A DNA stretch of 28,207 nucleotides from JAAYZK01 sp964535025 (GCA_964535025.1 CAZHRW010000050.1:1-28207), one strand, 5' to 3'. Shown: positions 1 to 9,452, numbered from the stretch's first letter. The notes: generated by a model not told the origin, from the letters alone. Program-made: numbers and translations.

Positions 1-90
1 CGCCTCGATGAGGGTCCGGGTCTCGTCGCCGTGCGGCGCGAGCATCAGGACCCGGTAGGGCTGGGTTTGGAATAGGGGACTGTCGTTCAT
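1..90 (-). CDS. 5' end of an unidentified gene, possibly a signalling protein (partial)
   Basis: Only the first 30 codons lie in the window, starting at the ATG complementary to 88-90 and running off the left edge. The translation begins MNDSPLFQTQPYRVLMLAP and continues HGDETRTLIEA. The RVLMLAP segment followed by a charged turn and a helix resembles the first strand and helix of a Rossmann or receiver-like fold, as at the N terminus of many sensor kinases or response regulators. That is a weak inference from 30 residues. It is transcribed divergently from the response regulator at 263, and a TAGGAT hexamer on the minus strand near 107-112 could be its -10 box. Confidence 0.5.
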   Translation of the reverse strand, partial: MNDSPLFQTQPYRVLMLAPHGDETRTLIEA

Positions 91-245
91 GGTGTCTCAG
101 TAAGTTATCCTACGTACCGTCGGGCCGAAAGGGTCGGCCGACCCGGAAGGCACTGAAGTCTACGCGACTTGCGGCTATTTCAGCGATGCGAGTGTCCGGG
201 TCGTCCGACCGGCGCCGGCGAAGGGATGGTCGGCGGCGGCAAGGG

Positions 246-251
246 TATAAT
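246..251 (+). promoter_or_regulatory. Perfect -10 box (TATAAT) just upstream of the response regulator
   Basis: TATAAT lies 11 bases before the ATG at 263, so transcription would begin near 258-259 and leave a leader of only about 4-5 bases. No good -35 hexamer is seen 16-18 bases upstream and no clear Shine-Dalgarno sequence precedes the ATG. This suggests a near-leaderless message. The perfect hexamer could still be chance. Confidence 0.45.
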
Positions 252-262
252 GGGGTGTGGGC

Positions 263-940
263 ATGATTCAAGAGCAAACAAGGTCGGTCATCGCGGTGCT
301 GCTGGTGGAAGACAGCGAGGTCTTCGCCCGGGTTCTCACCGAGGCCCTGACCGAGACCGAGCTTGCCGACCTGGATCTCACGCACGCCGCGACGCTGGCC
401 GCGGCGATCGAGCGGTTGGCCGCGGGGCACTACGACGTCATCCTGCTGGACCTGTCGCTGCCGGACAGCCGCGGGATGGAGACGCTCGCGGCGGTGCGCG
501 CGGCGTCGCCGGCGACGCCGATCGTCGTGCTGACGGCCATCGACGACGAAATGCTCGGCCGCGAGGCGGTCCGCCGGGGCGCGCAGGATTTCCTCATCAA
601 GGGCCAGGCGGACGATCGCCTGGTCGCGCGGGCGGTCCGTTACGCCATCGAGCGCCGCGAGATCCTCCAGGAGCGCGACCGGCTCATCAGCGAGCTCCAG
701 GCCGCGCTCGAGCAGGTCAAGCGGCTGAGCGGCCTGCTGCCGATCTGCGCTCACTGCAAGCGAATCCGCGACGACCGGGGCTACTGGAGCCAGATCGAGG
801 CCTACATCCGCGACCATTCCGAGGCCGAGTTCAGCCACAGCCTGTGCCCCGAGTGCGCCGCGAAGCTCTACCCGGAGATCTTCGCCGCCGAGCACCACGA
901 CCAGGAGGAATCCCCCGGCGAGGACGAATCGTCGTCGTGA
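263..940 (+). CDS. Response regulator: receiver domain plus coiled coil and Cys-rich PICAHCKRIR tail
   Basis: A 225-residue cytoplasmic signalling protein. Residues 9-128 form a CheY-like receiver with all key residues: acidic pair E16/D17, phospho-acceptor D63 in LLDLSLPD, T91 and K113. Residues 130-155 look like a short coiled coil. The tail (156-205) carries the motif LLPICAHCKRIRDDRGYW and a second pair in CPEC, giving C162-x2-C165 and C195-x2-C198, a possible metal site. This tail is a recurring module after receiver and PAS domains in bacteria; its role is not established to my knowledge. There is no DNA-binding or enzymatic output domain. A GTG at 257 is an alternative start in the same frame. 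The cognate kinase is not identifiable here, though the divergent partial gene is a candidate. Confidence 0.88.
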   Translation: MIQEQTRSVIAVLLVEDSEVFARVLTEALTETELADLDLTHAATLAAAIERLAAGHYDVILLDLSLPDSRGMETLAAVRAASPATPIVVLTAIDDEMLGREAVRRGAQDFLIKGQADDRLVARAVRYAIERREILQERDRLISELQAALEQVKRLSGLLPICAHCKRIRDDRGYWSQIEAYIRDHSEAEFSHSLCPECAAKLYPEIFAAEHHDQEESPGEDESSS

Positions 941-973
941 CCGCTGCCGCCGCGCGGCGGTCGCCCGTGGCTG

Positions 974-1002
974 TTGGACTGCCGGGCGGCGGCGCGTATG
1001 AT
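974..1002 (+). promoter_or_regulatory. Probable sigma-70-type promoter of the malQ-treXYZ operon
   Basis: TTGGAC at 974-979 and TATGAT at 997-1002 are separated by 17 bases. The -10 box matches the consensus at five of six positions; the -35 box matches only its TTG. Predicted transcription starts near 1009, leaving a leader of about 35 bases that contains the AAGGA ribosome site before the ATG at 1044. Confidence 0.5.
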
Positions 1003-1043
1003 TCGGCTGGGACACCTGTTCGGATCGGCAAGGAAGGCGACAG

Positions 1044-3170
1044 ATGGCACGGGACGCGTTAGTCAAACTCGCGCAGTTGTTCGGCGTGCAGACCTCCTAC
1101 TTCAATACGGGCGGCGAGCTCGTCGAGGCGGGCACCGAGTCGCTGCTGGCCGTGCTGCGGGAGTTGGGGGCGGAGCTGTCGCGTGCCGACGAGGCGGGCG
1201 ACGCCTACCGCCGGCGGCGGCAGGCGCTGTGGCGGGAGGTGCTGCCGACCGTCCAGGTCCGCTGGCACGACCGCCCCGGCGGCGTGCGGCTGCGGCTGGC
1301 GGCCGACGAGGCGGCCGGGGCGTTCGCGTGCCGTCTGCGGACCGAAGACGGCGGGCAGCGGCATTGGACGGGCCGCCTGGAGGACCTGCCGGCCCGCCGG
1401 GGCCGGGTGATCGAAGGGGTCGCCTACCGCCGCACGACGCTGTCGTTGCCCGACGACCTGCCGGTGGGCTACCACCACCTCGACGTGGACCTCGGCGGGC
1501 GGACGCACCGGACGATGGTAATCGTCGCCCCCGGCCGTGCGCACCCGCCGCCGGCGCGCCGGGCGTGGGGGTTGTTCCTGCCGGTGCACGCGCTGCATCG
1601 CGAGCACAGTTGGGGCGCCGGCGATCTGGGCGACCTGAAGGCCCTGGTCGACTGGACCGCCGACCACGGCGGGTCGGTCGTCGGCTGCCTGCCCCTGCTG
1701 GCGCGGGCGTGGGAGCTGGGGGGGTCGGTCAGCCCGTACACCCCGACCAGCCGCCTGTTCTTCGACGAGTTCTACATCGACGTCACCGTCGCCGCCGAGT
1801 TGAGCGAGTGCCGCGCGGCGCTGGAGCTGATCCGGTCGGACGAGTTCCGCTCGGCCGTCGGGGCCCTGTGGTCGGCCGACCTGGTGGACTACCGCCGCCA
1901 GATGGCGCTGAAGCGCCGCGTGCTGGAGGTGCTGGCCGACTGGTTCTTCACCGAGGCGCCGGACCGGTCGGACTTCGAGCGGTTCCTGCGGGAGCAGCCC
2001 GACGCCGAGCGGTTCGCCCGGTTCCGGGCCGTCAGCCGCCGCCAGGGCCGCCCGCCGGGCCAGTGGCCCGAGTCGCTGCGCAACGGGCACCTGCGGCCGG
2101 AGGACTACAGCGAGCGGGACGTGCGGTACTTCCTGTTCACGCAGTGGCAGGTTCGCCGGCAGTTGGAGGCGGTCGCCCGGCGGTCGGCCGAGCGGTCGGT
2201 GGCGGTGTACCTGGACCTGCCGCTGGGCTCGTCGCCGGACGGGTACGACCTGTGGGCCTGGCGGGGCAGTTTCGCCACCGGCGTGGCGATGGGGGCCCCG
2301 CCGGACGATTTCCACCCGGCCGGGCAGAACTGGGGCATGGCGCCGCTGCACCCGCGGCGGGTGCGGGACGCCGAGTACGCCTATTTCCGGGCGGTCATCG
2401 CCGCCCAGCTCGACCTGGCGGGCATGCTCCGGCTGGATCACGTGATGGGGCTGCACCGGCTGTACTGGATCCCCACCGGCGCCACGGCCGCCGAGGGGGT
2501 GTACGTGCGGTACTGCGCCGAGGAGCTGCTGGCGGTGCTGACGGTGGAGAGCCACCGCCGCCGGGCCGTCCTGGTCGGCGAAAACCTCGGCACCGTGCCC
2601 GAGGTGGTGGATCGGTCGCTGCGGCGCCACGGGCTGATGCGCATGCATGTGCTGCCCTTCGAGATCCATCCCCAGGAGGACCCGCCCGTGCGCCCCATCG
2701 AAGCCGATCAACTCGCGGCGCTCAACACGCACGACACGCCCCCGTTCGCGAGCTTCTGGCGGGACGAGGATATCGAAGCGCGGCGGGCCGCCGGAGAACT
2801 GGCCGACCAGGACGTCGGCGCCGAGCACCACCGGCGGGACGAGCTGCGCCGGGCCCTGCTGGCGGCGCTGGCGGCGCTGGACCTGCACCCGCCGGCCGAC
2901 GATCCCTCGGCGGTGCTGGAGGCGTGCCTGCACCTGCTGGGGCGCAGCGCCGCGGCGGTGGTGCTGGTCAACGTCGAGGACCTGTGGCTGGAGACCCAGG
3001 GCCAGAACCGCCCCGGCGTGGACGACCCGGCCAACTGGCGCGGCCGTGCCCGCCACCGGCTGGAGGCGTTCGACGCCCTGGAGGCGGTCGTGGGGCGCCT
3101 GCGGCGCCTGGCGGCGGCGCGGGCCGAACCCGTCGCGGCGCCGCGGTCGTCGGCGGAGACGCCCGCATGA
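1044..3170 (+). CDS. malQ: 4-alpha-glucanotransferase (amylomaltase, GH77)
   Basis: A 708-residue disproportionating enzyme that transfers alpha-1,4-glucan segments between maltodextrins and releases glucose. GH77 hallmarks are visible: SPYTPTSRLFFDEFYID near residue 231, the nucleophile D465 in RLDHVMG, the acid/base E513 in GENLG, and the third carboxylate D564 in NTHDTPPF. The first ~170 residues form an N-terminal extension, as in the long (~700 residue) MalQ type of enterobacteria. An AAGGA ribosome site lies about eight bases before the ATG. The stop codon overlaps the start of glgX (ATGA), so the two are translationally coupled. In this operon it probably rebuilds longer glucans from short chains so that the debranching and trehalose enzymes can use them. 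Confidence 0.95.
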   Translation: MARDALVKLAQLFGVQTSYFNTGGELVEAGTESLLAVLRELGAELSRADEAGDAYRRRRQALWREVLPTVQVRWHDRPGGVRLRLAADEAAGAFACRLRTEDGGQRHWTGRLEDLPARRGRVIEGVAYRRTTLSLPDDLPVGYHHLDVDLGGRTHRTMVIVAPGRAHPPPARRAWGLFLPVHALHREHSWGAGDLGDLKALVDWTADHGGSVVGCLPLLARAWELGGSVSPYTPTSRLFFDEFYIDVTVAAELSECRAALELIRSDEFRSAVGALWSADLVDYRRQMALKRRVLEVLADWFFTEAPDRSDFERFLREQPDAERFARFRAVSRRQGRPPGQWPESLRNGHLRPEDYSERDVRYFLFTQWQVRRQLEAVARRSAERSVAVYLDLPLGSSPDGYDLWAWRGSFATGVAMGAPPDDFHPAGQNWGMAPLHPRRVRDAEYAYFRAVIAAQLDLAGMLRLDHVMGLHRLYWIPTGATAAEGVYVRYCAEELLAVLTVESHRRRAVLVGENLGTVPEVVDRSLRRHGLMRMHVLPFEIHPQEDPPVRPIEADQLAALNTHDTPPFASFWRDEDIEARRAAGELADQDVGAEHHRRDELRRALLAALAALDLHPPADDPSAVLEACLHLLGRSAAAVVLVNVEDLWLETQGQNRPGVDDPANWRGRARHRLEAFDALEAVVGRLRRLAAARAEPVAAPRSSAETPA

Positions 3171-5257
3171 AGGCGCTGCCGGGCAAACCGTATCCGCTGG
3201 GGGCGCATTTCGACGGCAGCGGCACGAACTTCTCGCTGTACTCGGAGGTCGCCGAGCGGGTCGAACTGTGCCTGTTCGCCCACGACGGCGACGGCCAGGT
3301 GTGCATCGACCTGCCCGAGCGGACGAATTTCTGCTGGCACGCCTACCTGTCCGAGGTGGGGCCGGGCCAGCGGTACGGCTTCCGCGTGCACGGGCCGTGG
3401 CAGCCGGAACAGGGCCACCGCTGCTGTGCGGGCAAGCTGCTGCTGGACCCCTACGCCAAGGCGATCGAGGGCCAGCCCCGGTGGAACGAGGCCCTGTTCA
3501 CGCACTATTTCGACCAGCCCGACGGCCCGCTCAACGACGCCGACAGCGCGGCGTACATGCCCCGGTCGGTCGTGATCAACCCCTTCTTCGACTGGGCCCA
3601 CGAGCATCGCCCCAACGTGCCGCTCTACGATACGATCATCTACGAAACCCACGTACGGGGCTTTTCCCTGCGGCACCCGGACATCCCCGAACCGTTGCGG
3701 GGGACCTACGAGGGGCTGTCGCATCCGGCGGCGATCGAGCACTTCCAGGCCCTGGGGGTCACCACGCTGGAGCTGCTGCCGGTCCACCGCCACGTCACCA
3801 GCAAGACCCTTGCCGACCGCGGCCTGAGCAACTACTGGGGCTACGACACCATCGGCTACTTCGCCCCGCACCCCTACAGCCGCCCCGGCGAGCCCGGCGT
3901 GGAGGTCGGCCAGTTCAAGAACATGGTCAAGTACCTCCACCTGGCCGGGCTGGAGGTGATCATCGACGTCGTCTACAACCACACCGCCGAGGGCAACCGT
4001 CTGGGGCCGATCCTGTCGTTTCGCGGCATCGACAACACCGCGTACTACCACCTCGACCCCGACGACCCGAGCCGCTACGTCGACTTCTCCGGCACCGGCA
4101 ACACGCTGAACACCGGCCACCCGGTCGTCCTCCAGTTGATCATGGACTCCCTGCGCTACTGGGTCACCGAGATGCACGTCGACGGGTTCCGCTTCGACCT
4201 GGCGCCCGCCCTGGCGCGGGAGCTGCACGAGGTCGACCGGCTCAGCTCGTTCTTCGACATCATCCACCAGGACCCCATCCTCAGCCAGGTCAAGCTGATC
4301 GCCGAGCCGTGGGACGTCGGCGAGGGCGGCTACCAGGTGGGGCGGTTCCCGCCGTTGTGGTCGGAGTGGAACGACCGTTACCGCGATACGGTCCGACGCT
4401 TCTGGCACGGCCTCCAGCCGGCCGACCGCGAGTTCCTCCAGCGCCTGCAGGGCAGCCCCGACCTCTACGAAGGCACCGGCCGGCGGCCCCACGCCTCGAT
4501 CAATTTCGTCACCGCCCACGACGGGTTTACCCTGCGCGACCTGGTCAGCTACACCCACAAGCACAACGACGCCAACCAGGAGGACAACCGCGACGGCCGC
4601 GACGAGAACTACTCGACCAACTTCGGCGTCGAAGGGCCCACCGACGATCCGGAGATCCTCGCCGGCCGCCGCCGCCAGCAGTGCAGCTTCCTCGGCACGC
4701 TGATGCTCTCGCTGGGCATCCCCATGCTCCTCGGGGGCGACGAGATCGGCCGCACCCAGCAGGGCAACAACAACGCCTATTGCCAGGACAACGACCTGTC
4801 CTGGTACGACTGGGCCGGCGCCGACACAGCGCTGATGGACTTCGCCGCACGGCTGATCGACCTGCGCCGGACCCACCCGGTCTTCCGGCGCTGGCGGTGG
4901 TTCGAGGACCGCCCGACCGCCGACGGCACGCCCCATAACGCCTGGTACGCCTTCGACGGACGCACGCTGACCGACGAGGACCTCGACGGCGACCTGCGGG
5001 CCGTCGCCATGTTCCTCTCCGGCGAGGTGGGCCTGGTCAACGAGCGGGGCCAGCAGATCCAGGACGACGACTTCCTCGTGGTGATGAACGCCGCCCACGA
5101 GCCGAAGATCTTCGCCGTCGCCGCCGACCTCGGCGACGGCTGGCAAATCGTCCTGGATACGGCACAGCCGGACGTCGAGGACCTCGGCGACGTGGACGCC
5201 GCCGAGGGCGTGGCCGTCGCCGGCCACGGATTGGTGGTGCTGACCCGTGAACGCTGA
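3167..5257 (+). CDS. glgX: Glycogen debranching enzyme GlgX/TreX (GH13_11 isoamylase type)
   Basis: A 696-residue alpha-1,6-glucan debranching enzyme. The N terminus (about 1-150) looks like a CBM48 domain (LGAHFDGSGTNFSLYSE). The alpha-amylase-type barrel follows, with YETHVRGFS, region I DVVYNHTAEG, nucleophile D344 in GFRFDLAP, acid/base E380 in IAEPWD and transition-state D452 in TAHDGF. GGDEIGRTQQGNNNAYCQD is typical of GlgX/TreX. The ATG at 3167 overlaps the malQ stop. Linear maltooligosaccharides released from glycogen are the substrates of TreY, encoded next. Debranching supplying TreY/TreZ is the known TreX-TreY-TreZ arrangement of archaea and actinobacteria, so the treX name is equally justified. 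Confidence 0.96.
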   Translation: MKALPGKPYPLGAHFDGSGTNFSLYSEVAERVELCLFAHDGDGQVCIDLPERTNFCWHAYLSEVGPGQRYGFRVHGPWQPEQGHRCCAGKLLLDPYAKAIEGQPRWNEALFTHYFDQPDGPLNDADSAAYMPRSVVINPFFDWAHEHRPNVPLYDTIIYETHVRGFSLRHPDIPEPLRGTYEGLSHPAAIEHFQALGVTTLELLPVHRHVTSKTLADRGLSNYWGYDTIGYFAPHPYSRPGEPGVEVGQFKNMVKYLHLAGLEVIIDVVYNHTAEGNRLGPILSFRGIDNTAYYHLDPDDPSRYVDFSGTGNTLNTGHPVVLQLIMDSLRYWVTEMHVDGFRFDLAPALARELHEVDRLSSFFDIIHQDPILSQVKLIAEPWDVGEGGYQVGRFPPLWSEWNDRYRDTVRRFWHGLQPADREFLQRLQGSPDLYEGTGRRPHASINFVTAHDGFTLRDLVSYTHKHNDANQEDNRDGRDENYSTNFGVEGPTDDPEILAGRRRQQCSFLGTLMLSLGIPMLLGGDEIGRTQQGNNNAYCQDNDLSWYDWAGADTALMDFAARLIDLRRTHPVFRRWRWFEDRPTADGTPHNAWYAFDGRTLTDEDLDGDLRAVAMFLSGEVGLVNERGQQIQDDDFLVVMNAAHEPKIFAVAADLGDGWQIVLDTAQPDVEDLGDVDAAEGVAVAGHGLVVLTRER

Positions 5258-7679
5258 CGACCGCACCGGCCCCGTCGCCACGTACCGCCTCCAGCTCCAC
5301 GCGGGCTTCGGCTTCGACGACGCCGCCGCGACGGCCGACTACCTCGCGGCGCTGGGTGTCAGCCACGTGTACCTCTCGCCCGTGTTCGCCGCCCGCCCGG
5401 GCAGCACGCACGGCTACGACGTGCTCGATCACACGCGGGTCAACCTCGAGCTGGGCGGGCCGGCCGGTTTCGAACGGCTCGTGGACGCTTGCCACGCGCA
5501 CGGCCTGGGCGTCGTGGTGGACATCGTCCCCAACCACATGGCCGTCTGGCCCGTCAACGACCTGTGGCGGGACGTCCTCGCCCATGGCCGCCGCAGCAAA
5601 TGGGCCACGTTCTTCGACATCGACTGGGACCCGCCCTGGGACGAACTGAAGGGCAAGATCCTCCTGCCGATCCTGACCGATCACTACGGGGCGATGCTCG
5701 CCGACGGGCGGATCGCGCCGGTCGACCGGGACGGGCGGATCGCCCTCCGCGCCGGCGACCTCGAGCTGCCGCTCGATCCGGCGACCACGGCCGGCGAGAG
5801 CGTCGAGGCGCTCGCCGCCGACCGGCAGCGCCTCCACCGGCTGCTGGGCCGCCAGCACTACCTGCTGACCTACTGGCCCGCCGCCGCCGCCATGATCAAC
5901 TACAGGCGCTTCTTCGACATCAACGACCTGGTCGGCCTGCAGGCCGAGCGGCCCGAGGTCTTCGGGCGGGTCCACGGCCTCGTGCTCGACTGGATCGACC
6001 GCGGGGCCGTCCAGGGACTGCGCGTCGACCACCCCGACGGCCTGCGCGACCCGGCGGGGTACTTCCGGCGCCTGCGCGCGGCGGCGCCGGCGGCGTGGAT
6101 CGTCGCCGAGAAGATCCTCACCGGCGACGAACGCCTCCCGGCCGACTGGCCCGCCGACGGGACGACCGGCTACGACTTCATGAACGCCGCCGGCGGCCTG
6201 TTCGTCGACCCGGCGGCCGAGGCGGCGATGACCGACCTCTACGCCGAGCTCACCGGCGAGACCGACGCGTTCGCCGACGTCGTCCGCCGCGCGAAACACC
6301 ACGTGCTCGATGCGCTGTTCGGCGGCGAACTGGACCGCCTCGTGGCGATGCTCGTGCAACTCGCCCAGGACCGCCCGACCTACCGCGACCTGACGCGGCG
6401 GACGCTGCGGGAGGCCGTGACGGAGCTGATCGCCTGCTGGCCGACCTATCGCAGCTATATCACCGACGACCCGGCGACCCCGTCGGCCGATGATGCCGCG
6501 CGGATCCACCGGGCGCTCGACGAAGCGCAAGCGCGGGCGGCCGCTGTGGACCCGCTCGCGTGGGCGTACCTGGCGGCACTGCTGACCAAGGCCGCCGGCG
6601 ACGGCGAGGCCGTGGAATGCGTGATGCGGTTCCAGCAGTTCACCGGCCCGGCGGCGGCCAAGGGCGTCGAGGACACCGCGGGGTACCGCTACGGCCGCCT
6701 GGCGTCGCTCAACGAGGTCGGCGGCGACCCGGGGCGGTTCGGCGTGTCGGTCGAGGCGTTCCATCGCTTCTGCCTCGACCGCCAACGCCACTGGCCGGCG
6801 AGCCTGCTGGCCACCTCGACGCACGACACGAAGCGCAGCGAGGATGTCCGCCTGCGGATCAGCGCCCTGACCGAGCTGCCCGACGCGTGGGCCGACGCGG
6901 TCCGCCGCTGGGCCGCCGCCGGCCGCGAGGTCCGTCCCGGCCGCACCGATGAGTACCTGCTGTACCAGACGCTCATCGGCGCCTGGCCGATCGAGGCCGA
7001 GCGGCTGACGGCCTACGCCGTCAAAGCCGCCCGGGAGGCCAAGGTGCACACCTGCTGGACCGACCCCAGCGACGCCTACGAGCAGGCGCTGGAGCGGTTC
7101 ATCGCGGCCCTGCTGGCCGATGCGGACTTTCTCGACCGGCTCCAGGGCCTCGTCAGGCGGCTGCTCCCGGCCGCACGCGTGCACTCGCTGGCCCAGACAT
7201 TGCTTAAGTGCACCTGTCCGGGCGTGCCGGATATCTACCAGGGCGGCGAACTGTGGCTGCACACGCTGGTCGACCCCGACAACCGCCGCGAGGTGGATTT
7301 CGACCTGCGGCGCCGCCTGCTGGCGGCGGGGGCGGCCGATCGGGAGACGGGGGCGGCCAAGCTGGCCGTCGTGCGGACGGCCCTCCAGGTCCGCCGTCGT
7401 CTTGGGGAGGCGTTCGGCCCCCGCGGCGCGTACGAGCCGCTGGAGACCCGGGGCGACGCCGCCGATCACGTCGTGGCCTTCGTCCGGGGCGGCCGGGCGG
7501 TGACGGTCGTGCCGCGACTGGTGTTGACGCTGGACGGCCGCTGGGGCGATACGGCGGTGCGCCTGCCGGGGGGGCCGTGGCGCGACGCCTTCGGCGCGGG
7601 CGAACTGGCCGGCGGGTGGACGAGGGTCGCCGACCTGCTGGGACGGTTGGACGTGGGACTCTGGGTGAAGGACCGATGA
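5247..7679 (+). CDS. treY: Maltooligosyl trehalose synthase (GH13_26)
   Basis: An 810-residue intramolecular transglycosylase that turns the reducing-end alpha-1,4 bond of a maltodextrin into an alpha,alpha-1,1 bond. Family signatures are clear: the N-terminal ATYRLQLHAGFGFDDA, DIVPNHMAV, nucleophile D261 in RVDHPDGL, E288 in VAEKILTGDE and D527 in STHDTKRSEDVR. The start is a GTG at 5247, inside the last codons of glgX (11-base overlap); no nearer ATG would keep the ATYRLQL start intact. Length is normal for TreY. The stop is one base from the treZ ATG, so synthase and hydrolase are made together. Confidence 0.96.
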   Translation: MNADDRTGPVATYRLQLHAGFGFDDAAATADYLAALGVSHVYLSPVFAARPGSTHGYDVLDHTRVNLELGGPAGFERLVDACHAHGLGVVVDIVPNHMAVWPVNDLWRDVLAHGRRSKWATFFDIDWDPPWDELKGKILLPILTDHYGAMLADGRIAPVDRDGRIALRAGDLELPLDPATTAGESVEALAADRQRLHRLLGRQHYLLTYWPAAAAMINYRRFFDINDLVGLQAERPEVFGRVHGLVLDWIDRGAVQGLRVDHPDGLRDPAGYFRRLRAAAPAAWIVAEKILTGDERLPADWPADGTTGYDFMNAAGGLFVDPAAEAAMTDLYAELTGETDAFADVVRRAKHHVLDALFGGELDRLVAMLVQLAQDRPTYRDLTRRTLREAVTELIACWPTYRSYITDDPATPSADDAARIHRALDEAQARAAAVDPLAWAYLAALLTKAAGDGEAVECVMRFQQFTGPAAAKGVEDTAGYRYGRLASLNEVGGDPGRFGVSVEAFHRFCLDRQRHWPASLLATSTHDTKRSEDVRLRISALTELPDAWADAVRRWAAAGREVRPGRTDEYLLYQTLIGAWPIEAERLTAYAVKAAREAKVHTCWTDPSDAYEQALERFIAALLADADFLDRLQGLVRRLLPAARVHSLAQTLLKCTCPGVPDIYQGGELWLHTLVDPDNRREVDFDLRRRLLAAGAADRETGAAKLAVVRTALQVRRRLGEAFGPRGAYEPLETRGDAADHVVAFVRGGRAVTVVPRLVLTLDGRWGDTAVRLPGGPWRDAFGAGELAGGWTRVADLLGRLDVGLWVKDR

Positions 7680-7680
7680 G

Positions 7681-9423
7681 ATGGAACGGTTGAGCCTGTG
7701 GGCGCCCTATTGCGAGGCGGTCGACGCCGAGGTCGGCGAGCAGATCTTCCCGCTGGCGCGGACGGCCGACGGCTGGTGGACCGGCGAGGTGCCCGACAGC
7801 GTCCACGAGCACGGCTACCGGTTCGGCCTGGACGGCGGCCGGAGCATTCCCGACCCCCGGTCGCCGTGGCAGCCGTGGGGCGTGCACGGGCCGTCGCACC
7901 CGCTGGATCACAGCGCGTTCATCTGGCACGACGACCACTGGAACGCCCCGCCGCTGTCGGCGGGCGTGATCTACGAGCTGCACGTCGGCACGTTCACGCC
8001 GGCCGGGACGTTCGAGGCGGCCATCGAGTCTCTCGACAAGTTGGTGGACCTGGGCATCACGCACGTGGAGCTGATGCCGGTGGTCGAGTTCGCCGGCGCC
8101 CGCGGCTGGGGCTACGACGGGGTGGCCCTCTTCGCCCCGCACCACGCCTACGGCGGCCCGGCGGGACTGAAATACCTCGTCGACGCCTGCCACCGCGCGG
8201 GCCTGGCCGTGATCCTCGACGTCGTCTACAACCACCTCGGCCCCGAGGGCGCCTACGCGCCCGCCGCCGGGCCGTACCTGACCGACCGCTACCGCACCGC
8301 CTGGGGCGACGCGTTCAATTATGACGGCCCCGACAGCCGCGAGGTCCGCCGGTTCGTCCTGGACAACGCGGCCATGTGGCTGCGGGACTACCACATCGAC
8401 GGCCTGCGGTTGGATGGGACGCACGCCATCCACGATCGCTCGGCGACGCCGATCCTCGAAGCGCTCGCCGAGCGGGTCGGGCGGCTCGAAGCCGAGCTGG
8501 GACGCCACCTGGTGCTGATCGCCGAGAACGACCTGAACGACGCCCGCCTCGTCCGCCCGCGCGACGCCGGCGGGATCGGCCTCGACGCGGTCTGGGCCGA
8601 CGATTTCCACCACGCCCTCCATGCCGTCCTCACCGGCGAGCGCCGGGGCTACTACGGCGACTTCGGCCGCCTGGCCGACCTGGCCAAGGCGTGCCGGGAT
8701 GCGTTCGTCTACGACGGTCAATATTCGCCCCAGCGCCGCCGCCTCCACGGACGGCCGACCACGGGCCTGCCCGGCGGGCGGTTCGTCGTGTGCCTGCAGA
8801 ACCACGACCAGGTCGGCAACCGCGCCGCCGGCGACCGCATCGGCCACCAGGCGGGGGAGGACCTGCAGAAGATCGGCGCGGCGGTGGTGCTGTTCAGCCC
8901 GTTCGTGCCGCTGCTGTTTGCCGGGGAGGAATGGGCGGCGTCCACGCCGTTCCAGTACTTCACGTCCGTCGCCGACGCCGAGCTGGCCGGCAGGATCGTC
9001 GAGGGCCGCCGCGGCGAGTTCGCCGCCTTCGGCTGGCGGCCCGAGGACGTCCCCGACCCGCAGGACGGCGCCACCTTCGCCCGTTCGAAGCTCCAGTGGG
9101 CCGAGCGGCCCGAAGGCGCGCACGGGCGGATGCTCGACTGGTACCGGCGGCTGATCCGCCTGCGCCGCACGACGCCCGCCCTCCGCGACGGCGACCGACG
9201 GGGCGTCCGAACCGCCTGGGACGAGCCGGCGCGGTGGCTCGAGCTGCGCCGCGGCGACCTCGTCCTCATCGCCAACCTCGCCGACGGCGACCTCGATCGC
9301 CCGCTGCCGGACGAGGCGGCCGAGGCGGGGATCCTCCTGGCGTCGAAGGAGCAGTGCGCCCTGCGAGATGGGACCGTCCACCTGCCCGCCCGCAGCGTGG
9401 TGATCTGCGGAGGCGGGGCGTAG
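7681..9423 (+). CDS. treZ: Maltooligosyltrehalose trehalohydrolase (GH13_10)
   Basis: A 580-residue enzyme that hydrolyses the alpha-1,4 bond next to the trehalosyl end made by TreY, releasing free trehalose. The N-terminal ~90 residues are a CBM48-like beta domain; the barrel contains YELHVGTFTPAGTF, DVVYNHLGPEGAY, nucleophile D245 in GLRLDGTHAIHD, acid/base E282 in IAENDLND and D376 in QNHDQVGNR. LLFAGEEWAASTPFQYF is also typical of TreZ. The ATG at 7681 is one base after the treY stop. It is the last gene of the operon and converges on treT across a hairpin. Confidence 0.96.
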   Translation: MERLSLWAPYCEAVDAEVGEQIFPLARTADGWWTGEVPDSVHEHGYRFGLDGGRSIPDPRSPWQPWGVHGPSHPLDHSAFIWHDDHWNAPPLSAGVIYELHVGTFTPAGTFEAAIESLDKLVDLGITHVELMPVVEFAGARGWGYDGVALFAPHHAYGGPAGLKYLVDACHRAGLAVILDVVYNHLGPEGAYAPAAGPYLTDRYRTAWGDAFNYDGPDSREVRRFVLDNAAMWLRDYHIDGLRLDGTHAIHDRSATPILEALAERVGRLEAELGRHLVLIAENDLNDARLVRPRDAGGIGLDAVWADDFHHALHAVLTGERRGYYGDFGRLADLAKACRDAFVYDGQYSPQRRRLHGRPTTGLPGGRFVVCLQNHDQVGNRAAGDRIGHQAGEDLQKIGAAVVLFSPFVPLLFAGEEWAASTPFQYFTSVADAELAGRIVEGRRGEFAAFGWRPEDVPDPQDGATFARSKLQWAERPEGAHGRMLDWYRRLIRLRRTTPALRDGDRRGVRTAWDEPARWLELRRGDLVLIANLADGDLDRPLPDEAAEAGILLASKEQCALRDGTVHLPARSVVICGGGA

Positions 9424-9432
9424 CGCCTGCTC

Positions 9433-9452
9433 GATCCGCGGGCGCGCGGATC
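9433..9452. terminator. Hairpin between convergent treZ and treT, likely bidirectional terminator
   Basis: GATCCGCG and CGCGGATC form a perfect 8-bp stem around a four-base loop. It lies just past the treZ stop and includes part of the treT stop codon. No T-run follows on either side, so intrinsic termination would be weak. Position and symmetry suit a shared terminator for both converging genes. Confidence 0.5.

Noticed and set aside
947..960. CCGCCG-CG-CGGCGG palindrome after the response regulator as a terminator
   Set aside because: Only a two-base centre and no T-run; such GC palindromes are expected by chance at this composition.
974..3166. N-terminal extension of the glgX frame across malQ
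   Set aside because: Out-of-frame reading of malQ; CBM48 and the ATGA overlap fix the real start at 3167.
2708..5281. Very long minus-strand reading frame (857 codons) opposite glgX
   Set aside because: Antisense shadow of a high-GC gene; no recognisable motifs, while the plus strand encodes a complete GH13 enzyme.
5037..7469. 810-codon minus-strand reading frame opposite treY
   Set aside because: Shadow frame rich in Arg, Gly, Val and Pro with no domain; treY on the plus strand has all catalytic motifs.
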